Below, piece by piece: positions 7,537 through 13,779 of a stretch of DNA of 34,069 nt. Under the pieces are notes generated by a model that was not told the origin of the DNA, searched no databases, and saw only the letters and a program-made list of their open reading frames with translations. The DNA lies in IMG/VR virus record IMGVR_UViG_3300030107_000865, positions 2,204 through 36,272 of that record; one strand, written 5' to 3'. Each line of letters begins with the position of its first letter. Position 1 is the stretch's first letter. The stretch comes from a virus. A program made the translations under genes and the position numbers.

Positions 7537-7814
7537 ATCTTTCTCCTTCTATCGGTCATCTGCATTATATGTTTCATAATGTACAGTTGACCATCAAGAT
7601 TAGATTGTTCTCTTGATGAAAAGCCACCATGATATATACGATTTATTATTTTAGTTCTTTCACGACACATCTTTTTAAGTCTGTTAATAACTAATTTATT
7701 CTTGTCCATTTTAGCGTATAAAAAATCAGATAACTCTATTAATTCATGCACATATCTTTTTAATGTATCTTTATCCTCTTCTAAAGTGTACTTATCATAT
7801 TCTAATTTATTCAT
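7533..7814 (-). CDS. hypothetical coiled-coil-like protein
   Basis: 93 aa, highly charged (Lys, Arg, Glu, Asp), and likely helical through residues 1-60 with heptad-like leucines. It has a basic RRRKI C-terminus. GGAG sits before the ATG. It overlaps the next gene by 4 bases. No family recognised. Confidence 0.65.
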   Translation of the reverse strand: MNKLEYDKYTLEEDKDTLKRYVHELIELSDFLYAKMDKNKLVINRLKKMCRERTKIINRIYHGGFSSREQSNLDGQLYIMKHIMQMTDRRRKI

Positions 7815-7817
7815 GTA

Positions 7818-8021
7818 TCACTCCATTTTAAAATCTGGTTCATCATAGCCATACTCTACAACTACTCCTGTGTTCCACTTCTTTAGTTCTTCTTCTGCCT
7901 GTTCCTTAGTGTCAAAGGTTTTGATTGGACTATCATTAGTCCACATAGAACCACAACCCTCTCTGACATACTCTAATCCATCTGTCTCAAAGGGTTCAAA
8001 CATTACTGCATATAGTATCAT
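7818..8021 (-). CDS. hypothetical protein
   Basis: 67 aa. KTFDTKEQAEEELKKW followed by a beta strand resembles small phage proteins that carry a single alpha-beta unit. It has a ribosome site GGAG upstream and packs tightly between neighbours (one base from DUF3846). Function unknown. Confidence 0.6.
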   Translation of the reverse strand: MILYAVMFEPFETDGLEYVREGCGSMWTNDSPIKTFDTKEQAEEELKKWNTGVVVEYGYDEPDFKME

Positions 8022-8022
8022 A

Positions 8023-8346
8023 TCACCATCTCCAAATTATTCTACTTTTGATATAGTCTACTGTGGATTCAGGAGCTATAGTATCTCCCTCATCATTACA
8101 CCCTAGCACTAGTCCCTTGTTGACTAGCTTTATGTGTGGTTGGTCATCACAGTAATCAAACTTCCAGTATGCTTGTTCCTTTGCAAACAATCCTTCATCA
8201 TCAACATAGATACCATCATTACTCACAGATGTTCTAACTACATCAAACGTCTTACAGTCTATCAGTTTGTATATGTCTTGGTAGTCACCAGAGTATTCCA
8301 CTTCGGTGACTTCCTTCTTCTCTGGATTTATTAGTATTGCTTTCAT
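8023..8346 (-). CDS. DUF3846 protein
   Basis: 107 aa. The N-terminus resembles DUF3846: KAILINPEKKEVTEVEY, then DIYKLIDCKTFDVV, then GIYVDDEGLFAKEQAYW. The family's signature is the (I/V)D followed by a DDEGL box. It is common in phage and plasmid accessory regions, and its function is not known. Its ATG overlaps the previous stop as ATGA, and AGGAGAT precedes it. Confidence 0.75.
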   Translation of the reverse strand: MKAILINPEKKEVTEVEYSGDYQDIYKLIDCKTFDVVRTSVSNDGIYVDDEGLFAKEQAYWKFDYCDDQPHIKLVNKGLVLGCNDEGDTIAPESTVDYIKSRIIWRW

Positions 8347-8783
8347 ACTTCATCTCCTATGTGTATTGCATTGTCTTTGCTAAAGTATTTCTTTGCTACT
8401 TCGGTGGTGATTATGTACTCCTTATCTGTTCCCACTTGCTTGATTAGGTACGGCTTACTTCTTGCCTTACGTCTAAAGCCAGAGAGTTTAAATGTCTTAC
8501 CATCTAGCTCTGATACTTTCTCTAAGTCTAGGTTGTGCATATTGCTATACAACTCTAGGTCTTTCTCACTCTGAGACTTCGAACCCTTAACCTTTAGGTT
8601 TAATTTAAAGGTTACTTCATCATCATTGAATGAAGCATTACCAACAGTTACAATAAAGTTACTGAACCTATTGTCTGTTGTGTCCTCATCATTAAGCAAG
8701 TCATCTAGCTCTGCCCTTAATTCTTTAACCCAATTTCTAGTTAGTACGTTCTTAAAGTTTAATGGTTTATCTGATAGTGTCAT
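8343..8783 (-). CDS. hypothetical protein, early region
   Basis: 146 aa, family not recognised. Residues 1-45 are helical and acidic, the middle (about 43-70) reads as beta strands (NFIVTVGNASF, EVTFKLNLKV), and a basic patch GFRRKARSKPYL near residue 105 could bind nucleic acid. AGAGGAGA stands before the ATG. It is the first full-size gene after the promoter at 8824-8851. Confidence 0.7.
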   Translation of the reverse strand: MTLSDKPLNFKNVLTRNWVKELRAELDDLLNDEDTTDNRFSNFIVTVGNASFNDDEVTFKLNLKVKGSKSQSEKDLELYSNMHNLDLEKVSELDGKTFKLSGFRRKARSKPYLIKQVGTDKEYIITTEVAKKYFSKDNAIHIGDEV

Positions 8784-8795
8784 ATTATTTCTCCT

Positions 8796-8876
8796 CTAAA
8801 ATAAATATTTAAATGTTACGTCTATTATATAGCAAACTGTTACAATTGCAAGGAAGTATATGGTTTGCTTAGTCAT
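8796..8876 (-). CDS. 26-aa single-pass membrane peptide
   Basis: 26 aa. MTKQ is followed by a hydrophobic stretch (TIYFLAIVTVCYIID) and a short tail. GAAGGGGGA lies 6 bases before the ATG, and the start overlaps the end of the methyltransferase gene by 8 bases, so translation is well supported. The next promoter is embedded inside this reading frame. Function unknown. Confidence 0.5.
   Translation of the reverse strand: MTKQTIYFLAIVTVCYIIDVTFKYLF
8824..8851 (-). promoter_or_regulatory. sigma70-like leftward promoter
   Basis: Read leftward: TTGCAA (8851-8846), 16-base spacer, perfect TATAAT (8829-8824). It would start transcripts just before the 146-aa gene and its downstream cluster. Box sequences and spacing equal those of the SSB promoter at 611-638. 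Confidence 0.55.
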
Positions 8877-10029
8877 TTACTTCCCCCTTCAAAATGTCAG
8901 CAACTGTGTCTACACAAAAGCCATTACCTAACATCTTGTATCTCTGTGAGTTACTAACTTTCTTACGTTGGTATACTTCATGTAACACAGAGTCATAGTC
9001 TTTATCTCCTACGAATACCCCATACTCAGTATACTTATCTGGAATAGTTTGTAACCTCTCACATTCTAATGGTGTTAATGCTCTCCAATACATTTCCTCA
9101 TGGTCAACCACCACATTATCTTTCTGTACTGTGGAGAGTGTGTTTGTCTTGCCGTCTACTCTCACCTCTATCCTTGGTTTAGGCTTGATGTTGGGGTTGT
9201 AGTCATCTCTCTTGTTTGTCTTAGGATTAATCTTTCGATTGATAATCTGACCACATTCTACCTTAGGCATTCTCCACCCACCTTGCATAGTCGTGAGAGT
9301 AGGACTCTTGCCTTGCCTACTGTATACTCTTCTGATTATATCGTAACCCTTTAGGTCAGCTTCTCCTACTTGCCTACACGCATTCTTATCGAATACTATC
9401 TGTCTCCTAGACTTCTCGTAATACATCTTCATGCTACCACCCTTGAAGTAGTTGGCATCAATACAGTATGACTTATCTCTGTCCACCATACCACCATCTT
9501 CTAGTATATCTTGGAGAACAATACCTTTATCTTTTGACCTCGTAAACTTGATGTTTGTCCAATATAATCTCTTGCGATTCTGTGCCGAATCATTAGAGCT
9601 ATTCAATTCATAACACTCTATGTCTGGAAATATCTCCTTGAATATCTTGGTGAAGTAATCTCGCCACTCACTAGGCATTGACGCAACATTCTCTATCAAT
9701 ACTTTGTCAATGGCGAGACCTCGCAAGGCATCTAGTAAAACCTTAGACATATCTCGTGGGTCATCTTGGAACTGTCGTAATCCTGCCACACTATAGCTTT
9801 GGCATGGAAAACCTGCCACGAATAGGTCAATCTTTTTTCCCTTCAGTACTTCCCAATTTCGTGCGTCACCATGACGAATAATGTTAGGATAGTTGTACCG
9901 ACTCACAGCACTAGAGTATGGGTCTACTTCAAAGGCATGGTATTCTCTTGGTGTAATGCCTAACTTTTCACGTAAGGCAATCATAGTACCAGATAACCCA
10001 TCAAACATACTTACTGCTATATCATACAT
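8869..10029 (-). CDS. DNA (cytosine-5) methyltransferase
   Basis: 386 aa with the C5-methylase motifs in order: SAM-binding SMFDGLSGT (I), GFPCQSYS with nucleophile C76 (IV), ENV at 113-115 (VI), QNRKRLYW with R152 and R154 (VIII), a target-recognition region at about 165-310, ALTPLECERLQTIPD (IX) and RYKMLGNGF (X). The motif I variant (FDGLSGT rather than FAGIGG) is frequent in phage enzymes. It methylates cytosines in phage or host DNA, most likely to evade restriction. No partner endonuclease of a standard system is adjacent. GGAGAGG precedes the ATG. Confidence 0.93.
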   Translation of the reverse strand: MYDIAVSMFDGLSGTMIALREKLGITPREYHAFEVDPYSSAVSRYNYPNIIRHGDARNWEVLKGKKIDLFVAGFPCQSYSVAGLRQFQDDPRDMSKVLLDALRGLAIDKVLIENVASMPSEWRDYFTKIFKEIFPDIECYELNSSNDSAQNRKRLYWTNIKFTRSKDKGIVLQDILEDGGMVDRDKSYCIDANYFKGGSMKMYYEKSRRQIVFDKNACRQVGEADLKGYDIIRRVYSRQGKSPTLTTMQGGWRMPKVECGQIINRKINPKTNKRDDYNPNIKPKPRIEVRVDGKTNTLSTVQKDNVVVDHEEMYWRALTPLECERLQTIPDKYTEYGVFVGDKDYDSVLHEVYQRKKVSNSQRYKMLGNGFCVDTVADILKGEVND

Positions 10030-10216
10030 CTTTCCTCTCCTTGAAACCTATTATAAATCTATCGTTATCTTTATCTTCTAAGTCTGGGTAGAATATATGA
10101 CAGAAATCTAGAAGTAAATCTTTATCTTCTCCATCACTAAAAAACTTTCTAAAATCTATCTCTATATTAAGGTTGTCTAACTTCATAATCTTCTCTATTA
10201 ATTCTCTAGCTTTCAT
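10022..10216 (-). CDS. small conserved-type phage protein
   Basis: 64 aa from the ATG at 10216, preceded by GGAG 6 bases upstream; an ATG 4 codons earlier lacks a good site. It starts MKARELIEKIMKLDNLNIEIDF, similar in style to small phage proteins with an ELI..L...D.E.E.. opening, and then becomes acidic. It overlaps the methyltransferase start by 8 bases. Confidence 0.55.
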   Translation of the reverse strand: MKARELIEKIMKLDNLNIEIDFRKFFSDGEDKDLLLDFCHIFYPDLEDKDNDRFIIGFKERKDV

Positions 10217-10412
10217 TGTGTACTCCATAAATATTATCTAATTCAGTTATAAAATATACTAAGTCCTCTACTAAATCTCCAAGCGTGTCCTCGTTATCTG
10301 TGCCACCATGCACACGTTTAATATTGCAAAGTCCATTAGCTTTTATTGTTTTATCAATGTCAATGATATTAAAAAATGCATTGCTAACATCATTTGGTAA
10401 TGGTTTATTCAT
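10206..10412 (-). CDS. hypothetical protein
   Basis: 68 aa, acidic, family not recognised. GGGAG lies before the ATG. The start overlaps the previous stop as ATGA, and the stop overlaps the next gene by 11 bases, so it is part of a packed chain of small early genes. Confidence 0.55.
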   Translation of the reverse strand: MNKPLPNDVSNAFFNIIDIDKTIKANGLCNIKRVHGGTDNEDTLGDLVEDLVYFITELDNIYGVHNES

Positions 10413-10582
10413 AACCCTAACTCCCTTAATAGTTCTGGTGTAATTATACTCTTTTTATTCAGATTGTCTACACATTCTTGTGCTTCTTCCCTTGAATAAA
10501 AATATGAATAGGACGTTTCACCATTAGTTACTTGGTACTCCACAACGTCCTCACTTATTCGCACTTCTCTAATTTTATACAT
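10409..10582 (-). CDS. small hypothetical protein
   Basis: 57 aa. MYKIREVRISEDVVEYQVTN then SYFYSREEAQECVDNLN reads as two or three beta strands and a helix, a common small phage fold. AAGGAG stands 6 bases before the ATG. It overlaps the following gene by 4 bases. Confidence 0.55.
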   Translation of the reverse strand: MYKIREVRISEDVVEYQVTNGETSYSYFYSREEAQECVDNLNKKSIITPELLRELGL

Positions 10583-10584
10583 GT

Positions 10585-10719
10585 CTACTCCTTTGCATCT
10601 ATTGAATCTTCTAATACTTGTTTAATCTCTAATAAAATATCTAAGGGAAACTCATCTCTGATGAGATACTTTACCTCATGTATTTTGTTTTCTTTTACAA
10701 TTATTTTATCTTCATTCAT
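10585..10719 (-). CDS. small hypothetical protein
   Basis: 44 aa, charged, family unknown. It overlaps the previous gene by 8 bases and ends 2 bases before the next ATG, with AAGGAG at its own end serving that next gene. Supported by packing rather than by similarity. Confidence 0.45.
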   Translation of the reverse strand: MNEDKIIVKENKIHEVKYLIRDEFPLDILLEIKQVLEDSIDAKE

Positions 10720-10840
10720 AATATTTTTCCCTAATTTCCTCTACAAATTCAATAGATTTTTCAATCATATCTTTATATTCACTTTGTAAAACTTCTTGTA
10801 ATGTAGAGTGTATAAACTCTAGTTTTTCTAATTCACTCAT
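10712..10840 (-). CDS. small helical hypothetical protein
   Basis: 42 aa, almost entirely helix-forming, with alternating Glu/Lys and Leu/Ile, which suggests a short coiled coil. GGAG lies 8 bases before the ATG. No family recognised. Confidence 0.5.
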   Translation of the reverse strand: MSELEKLEFIHSTLQEVLQSEYKDMIEKSIEFVEEIREKYYE

Positions 10841-10852
10841 AACCTTACTCCT

Positions 10853-11479
10853 CTATTTAATGTTATGTATTCTTCGCCATGCTACCCATGTTATCGCTTG
10901 TATCTGATAGGGTAGGTAGCTTGTCCCCTCCGATTCGTTTATCTCTTTTGTGGCATTTATATACGCTTGAGAGATAATCCTATACTGTTTGTTGGTTACA
11001 TTACTACTGTTACTACTCAGAGCAAACTTCTCTCCTATGTAGATAGCTTTGGCGTGTCCATCTATACATACTGTAGTCTTATTAGTCTCATAGTTGTATA
11101 TGCAATCAAAAAATGCTTTTACTTTATTGCCATTTAGTATGGTACGAATATCATTCTCTAAATCAGAGCTACCACTTTTTAGTATACCCAATATCTTTAT
11201 AGCTTTCTCCCTATTAGCATTGTATGTACACACTTTCACTTCATCTAATGGTATATCAGACTTGTATGCCATACATATATTCTCAGTATCTATTATGTTT
11301 CTCTCCCATTTATTATTAGGAGAGAGTGCAGATAATACTCCCACAACTATTGCACTATGCATTTGTGTTTTCTTAGCTATAGCACCACAACTTTTATTAG
11401 CTACCTTATACCATATCTCCCCATGCTTTTTCTCGTATGCTTTGGAGAGATAGTATACTCCTTTTATATTCTCAATCAT
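10853..11479 (-). CDS. conserved phage protein, DUF7178-like (helix-hairpin-helix glycosylase-like?)
   Basis: 208 aa. Blocks that recur in a widespread phage family are present: VGVLSALSPNNKWERNI (about 46-62), TYNANREKAIKIL (about 84-97), KVKAFFDCIYN, VCIDGHAKAIYIG (about 136-149), and QIQAITWVAWRR at the C-terminus. I associate this pattern with DUF7178. The all-helical pattern and the conserved DGHA loop recall HhH-type base-excision enzymes, but this link is a guess. It overlaps the upstream gene by 8 bases. Confidence 0.6.
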   Translation of the reverse strand: MIENIKGVYYLSKAYEKKHGEIWYKVANKSCGAIAKKTQMHSAIVVGVLSALSPNNKWERNIIDTENICMAYKSDIPLDEVKVCTYNANREKAIKILGILKSGSSDLENDIRTILNGNKVKAFFDCIYNYETNKTTVCIDGHAKAIYIGEKFALSSNSSNVTNKQYRIISQAYINATKEINESEGTSYLPYQIQAITWVAWRRIHNIK

Positions 11480-11708
11480 TTTCTTCTATCTCCATTCCCT
11501 CTATTGCTAGTTTTATAGATAGCCTATTGTAGTCTGCTCCATCTGGAGTTTTTAATCCTCTATAGGCTCTCTTATATATGTTTATGGCTTTCTTTAATCC
11601 TACAGTCTGTACACAATTTTCTATCTGTTTACATACATCATAGTCATTACTTAGCCACAATGCGACATTCCACGCATTCCAACTTCTATGCCCATTATAT
11701 TCTTTCAT
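11472..11708 (-). CDS. small conserved phage protein (WNVALW family, DUF7249-like)
   Basis: 78 aa. The opening YNGHRSWNAWNVALWLSND matches the (N/S)xxTWNVALW signature of a very common small phage protein family of unknown function. The downstream TPDGADYNRLSIKLAIEG fits the same family. AGGAG lies 7 bases before the ATG. Confidence 0.65.
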   Translation of the reverse strand: MKEYNGHRSWNAWNVALWLSNDYDVCKQIENCVQTVGLKKAINIYKRAYRGLKTPDGADYNRLSIKLAIEGMEIEEND

Positions 11709-11732
11709 GGTTTACTCCTATTTTTAATGACA

Positions 11733-12011
11733 TCATTTCCCTATTCTTCTATTAAAATCATTAACAGCACTTGTTAAGTCTAAATCATAATTGCCATTTG
11801 AATACGATATATTATTATGTCTAAAGAAACCTTGTCTAGAACTTTTGGGGTGGCAATCCTTTTCAGAATAAAAGATAGTGAAATATGCTTTATCTGAAAA
11901 TGTTGGACTATCAAATTTTCCTAGAATAAAGCCTAACCCTTCTTGTTCAAGGGGTGTTTTACCTCTTTCAATAATTATTGCAGTTTTACCACCAATACAT
12001 AATTTATCCAT
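11733..12011 (-). CDS. hypothetical protein
   Basis: 92 aa, family unknown. The first half is beta-rich (KTAIIIERG; GLGFILGKF), and the second half has aromatic residues and ends in basic RRIGK. AAGGAG stands before the ATG. Confidence 0.6.
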   Translation of the reverse strand: MDKLCIGGKTAIIIERGKTPLEQEGLGFILGKFDSPTFSDKAYFTIFYSEKDCHPKSSRQGFFRHNNISYSNGNYDLDLTSAVNDFNRRIGK

Positions 12012-12028
12012 AATTTTCTCCTTTTCTA

Positions 12029-12382
12029 CTAATAGTCCCCATCTTCTCTAGGGTTTAATTGTTCATGGAGTATTCCCATCTCTATCTGCTTTTGTTCATA
12101 CTCCTCTCTAACTTGTGGATTTTCGTCTAAAGTTTCTTTCCACAACTTATCTCTCCATGTCTGCAGGTATCTATCCTCTTTATAATCTTCATGGTCAACT
12201 TGTAAGTCACAAGCTTTCCTAAACATATCGGAATTATACCTATCGTTATCCTTTTTAAATAGGTCATTGAAAGTATCAAAGACCCATTCTTGTTGTACCC
12301 CATAGCTATCTCTAGCCCAACAAAACTCATTAGCTATAATTTTAGCTACATCTTGATAATGCCGTCTACTATATTTACTCAT
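12029..12382 (-). CDS. small conserved phage protein
   Basis: 117 aa. MSKYSRRHYQDVAKIIANEF followed by FNDLFKKDNDRYNSDMFRKACDL matches a small phage family in which a D-NPRF-x3-F-L-x-A-C segment is typical; no function is known. The second half is acidic and helical. AGGAG lies 7 bases before the ATG. One arm of a 24-bp inverted repeat (12402-12425) lies just upstream. Confidence 0.6.
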   Translation of the reverse strand: MSKYSRRHYQDVAKIIANEFCWARDSYGVQQEWVFDTFNDLFKKDNDRYNSDMFRKACDLQVDHEDYKEDRYLQTWRDKLWKETLDENPQVREEYEQKQIEMGILHEQLNPREDGDY

Positions 12383-12401
12383 GCCATTACTCCTTTTTTC
12401 C

Positions 12402-12425
12402 AGTTCATACTATAGGTAGCACCTC
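12402..12425 (-). repeat. left arm of a 24-bp inverted repeat flanking the 74-aa gene
   Basis: Read leftward it is GAGGTGCTACCTATAGTATG followed by AACT, matching 12693-12716 on the plus strand at 21 of 24 positions. All three differences are purine transitions. Similarity trails on for about 15 bases (ACT-GG-AAAA-AGG). TTGACA lies upstream at 12440 but 21 bases from TATAGT, too far for a normal promoter. Confidence 0.7.
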
Positions 12426-12444
12426 TAAAGATTGATGTCAATAA

Positions 12445-12669
12445 CTACTTAGCGTAGCCTTTTTGTCCGAATACTTTTTTCTTGCTATACTGTGCAATAT
12501 AGCCACTAAGCCAAGGTCGAACCTTGCCATTTTTCGTATAGAAATACTCATTACTTTTGTCACTATGATAAGGCAATATCATATTTTCTATGATATTTTT
12601 TGCGATATCTCTTGATACCATCTTTTGTGATTTTCTATAACCTTTGATGTTGAATATATTGTTTTTCAT
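12445..12669 (-). CDS. small basic hypothetical protein, first leftward gene
   Basis: 74 aa, lysine-rich, family not recognised. It has GKVRPWLSGYIAQYSKKK near the end. It is the promoter-proximal gene of the leftward arm, where phages often place anti-host or regulatory proteins. GAGGT stands 7 bases before the ATG, and a complementary ACCTC lies 11 bases upstream of that in the leader, which could mask the ribosome site. The gene is flanked by the arms of a 24-bp inverted repeat. Confidence 0.6.
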   Translation of the reverse strand: MKNNIFNIKGYRKSQKMVSRDIAKNIIENMILPYHSDKSNEYFYTKNGKVRPWLSGYIAQYSKKKVFGQKGYAK

Positions 12670-12692
12670 AATTAATACCTCGCATAAATAAT

Positions 12693-12716
12693 GAGGTACT
12701 ACCTATGGTATAAACT
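12693..12716 (+). repeat. right arm of the 24-bp inverted repeat
   Basis: GAGGTACTACCTATGGTATA then AACT, matching the reverse complement of 12402-12425 at 21 of 24 positions. It includes the odd palindrome GGTACTACC and a TATAAA at 12709-12714 that could act as a -10 box. Confidence 0.7.
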
Positions 12717-12728
12717 ACTGGCAAAATA

Positions 12729-12780
12729 AGGGTAGTCCTATGCTTACACATAAACGAGTTGGCTCGTCTTAGACTACCCT
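12729..12780. other. three-way-junction RNA-like element in the leftward leader
   Basis: A 9-bp closing stem (12729-12737 with 12772-12780) encloses two smaller hairpins: TATG/CATA (39-42 with 49-52) and ACGAG-TTGG-CTCGT (54-58 with 63-67). It lies between the probable leftward promoter at 13041 and the first gene at 12669, so it would be in the 5' leader. It matches no ribozyme or riboswitch core that I know. Confidence 0.5.
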
Positions 12781-12820
12781 ACATTTGCAAGGTATTTTTA
12801 TTGCCGTGGTGCATTGCGTC

Positions 12821-12910
12821 TCAGCCGTACTGCTCCCACCATCTAAAGAGAAATAAGATTAGCCCTCTCAATCTCAAACCGACCTTAGCAAGTGGCATTT
12901 TATTTGTCAT
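12821..12910 (-). CDS. candidate 29-aa basic leader peptide
   Basis: Frame of 29 codons within the leftward leader. It encodes a lysine/arginine-rich start, a GLILFLF hydrophobic patch and RWWEQYG at the end. No good ribosome site precedes the ATG, and a GTG 9 codons earlier is no better. The surrounding sequence forms stem-loops, so this may simply be structured RNA. Confidence 0.2.
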   Translation of the reverse strand: MTNKMPLAKVGLRLRGLILFLFRWWEQYG

Positions 12911-12930
12911 GCTCTTACGTATCCCTACAG

Positions 12931-12992
12931 CCAACACTCCATTCAAAGTGTATTGGTGACTTCCCACGCACTCTGCGAATTACTAAAATTCG
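12931..12992. other. two stem-loops in the leftward leader
   Basis: 12931-12938 pairs with 12947-12956 (8 bp, two-base bulge). CGAATT at 12976-12981 pairs with AATTCG at 12987-12992 around a 5-base loop. Together with 12729-12780 they make a GC-richer, structured stretch of about 260 bases that carries no convincing gene. Confidence 0.4.
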
Positions 12993-13040
12993 GTCTATGT
13001 AAAACTCATAAAATCGTAACTAAATCCTTTCAACAAATTA

Positions 13041-13070
13041 ATCGTAATATTTTTTTCGTCATTTCGTCAA
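13041..13070 (-). promoter_or_regulatory. probable leftward early promoter
   Basis: Read leftward: TTGACG (13070-13065), 18-base spacer, TACGAT (13046-13041). It is the best match upstream of the first leftward gene. Two TTTCGTC motifs lie inside it. Confidence 0.45.
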
Positions 13071-13186
13071 GTCTTTTTTTCGTCTATGTAACTTACACTA
13101 TACTAAGTTGCAATCTCGTGTCTAGACCTAAAGCATTTAAGAAGTATTTATTAGCAATAAATTTAAACTGTTACTTTAGTTTCGTC
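13054..13186. repeat. four TTTCGTC motifs around the leftward promoter
   Basis: TTTCGTC occurs at 13054-13060, 13062-13068, 13078-13084 and 13180-13186, all in one orientation. Three cluster on the -35/spacer region of the leftward promoter, which fits operator half-sites. Confidence 0.45.
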
Positions 13187-13363
13187 TAGCGATTGACTTG
13201 TTTTGTTTCTCGCTACAATTTTCATTCTGCACATTCTGAAACAAAGTACAAGCTTTTTTTTGCATGATTGTTCACTTTTTCGCTAAGTCGTTGTTTTTAC
13301 TGCATTTTATACCTAAAATAATTATTCAATAATGTATTATTCTATAAAAAACATAATAAAAAC
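13187..13363. other. AT-rich stretch without a recognisable gene
   Basis: Long T and A runs, with CACATTCTGAA near 13228 repeated at about 13740. No supported reading frame on either strand and no clear structure. It could be the melting part of a replication origin, but nothing here proves that. Confidence 0.3.
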
Positions 13364-13570
13364 AATGCGTTAGCATTAAATGTTGCAAAAAAGCACCACC
13401 AACACGCAACATGCGTGATAAAAATACAACTAGTGGCATGTGCCACCGGGGGCTGCGTAGATATTATATATGCTCTTTGCCAGAGAGGGGTATTTTAGGC
13501 TGTTAACCACTGTATACAGCAGCCCATATTTTGTGCAGCAGCTGCAATTCTGCCTAAATATTAGGCATTT
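13364..13570. other. cluster of palindromes in the divergent control region
   Basis: AATGC-GTTA-GCATT (13364-13377), CACGCA-ACA-TGCGTG (about 13403-13417), GTGGCATGTGCCAC (about 13433-13446), GGGCTGC (13450-13456) pairing with GCAGCCC (13519-13525), CTGTATACAG (13510-13519), and TGCCTAA-ATA-TTAGGCA (13551-13567). No gene fits. Dense GC-rich dyads in an AT-rich gap suggest an origin, a set of operators or a structured RNA. Confidence 0.5.
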
Positions 13571-13668
13571 GCATAGTTTATACGCAAAGTTCTGTTAATT
13601 TTCTACTCTGGAGGAGATGGAGACCGGGGTTGCAACGAAAGTATTGCCTAAATCTTAAACATTTTGTG

Positions 13669-13697
13669 TTGACACTGCTTAAACTTTATGCTACTAT
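13669..13697 (+). promoter_or_regulatory. rightward sigma70 promoter 1
   Basis: TTGACA (13669-13674), 17-base spacer, TACTAT (13692-13697). A TGCCTAAAT half-site at about 13645 lies just upstream and repeats one arm of the dyad at 13551. Confidence 0.65.
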
Positions 13698-13779
13698 TAA
13701 CGAATCAGTAGCCTGATGGATAATGTTAAGCATTTATGTCACATTCTGAATTTATTTCCTTATAAAATGAAGTTTTCTA

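Noticed and set aside
12729-12780. Hammerhead ribozyme or purine riboswitch in the three-way junction
   Set aside because: Conserved core sequences of both classes are missing.
12759-12959. Rightward open frame of 66 codons in the control region
   Set aside because: Starts with TTG inside a hairpin, has no ribosome site and no protein-like composition.
13054-13186. CRISPR-like array from TTTCGTC repeats
   Set aside because: Repeats are 7 bases with irregular spacing; no cas genes.
12953-13189. Rightward open frame of 78 codons
   Set aside because: No ribosome site, overlaps the leftward promoter and its TTTCGTC repeats, composition follows the AT-rich background.
13600-13660. GGAGGAGATGG with a 13-codon frame
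   Set aside because: The ribosome site touches the ATG, the peptide is 13 aa, and the sequence belongs to the region upstream of promoter 1.
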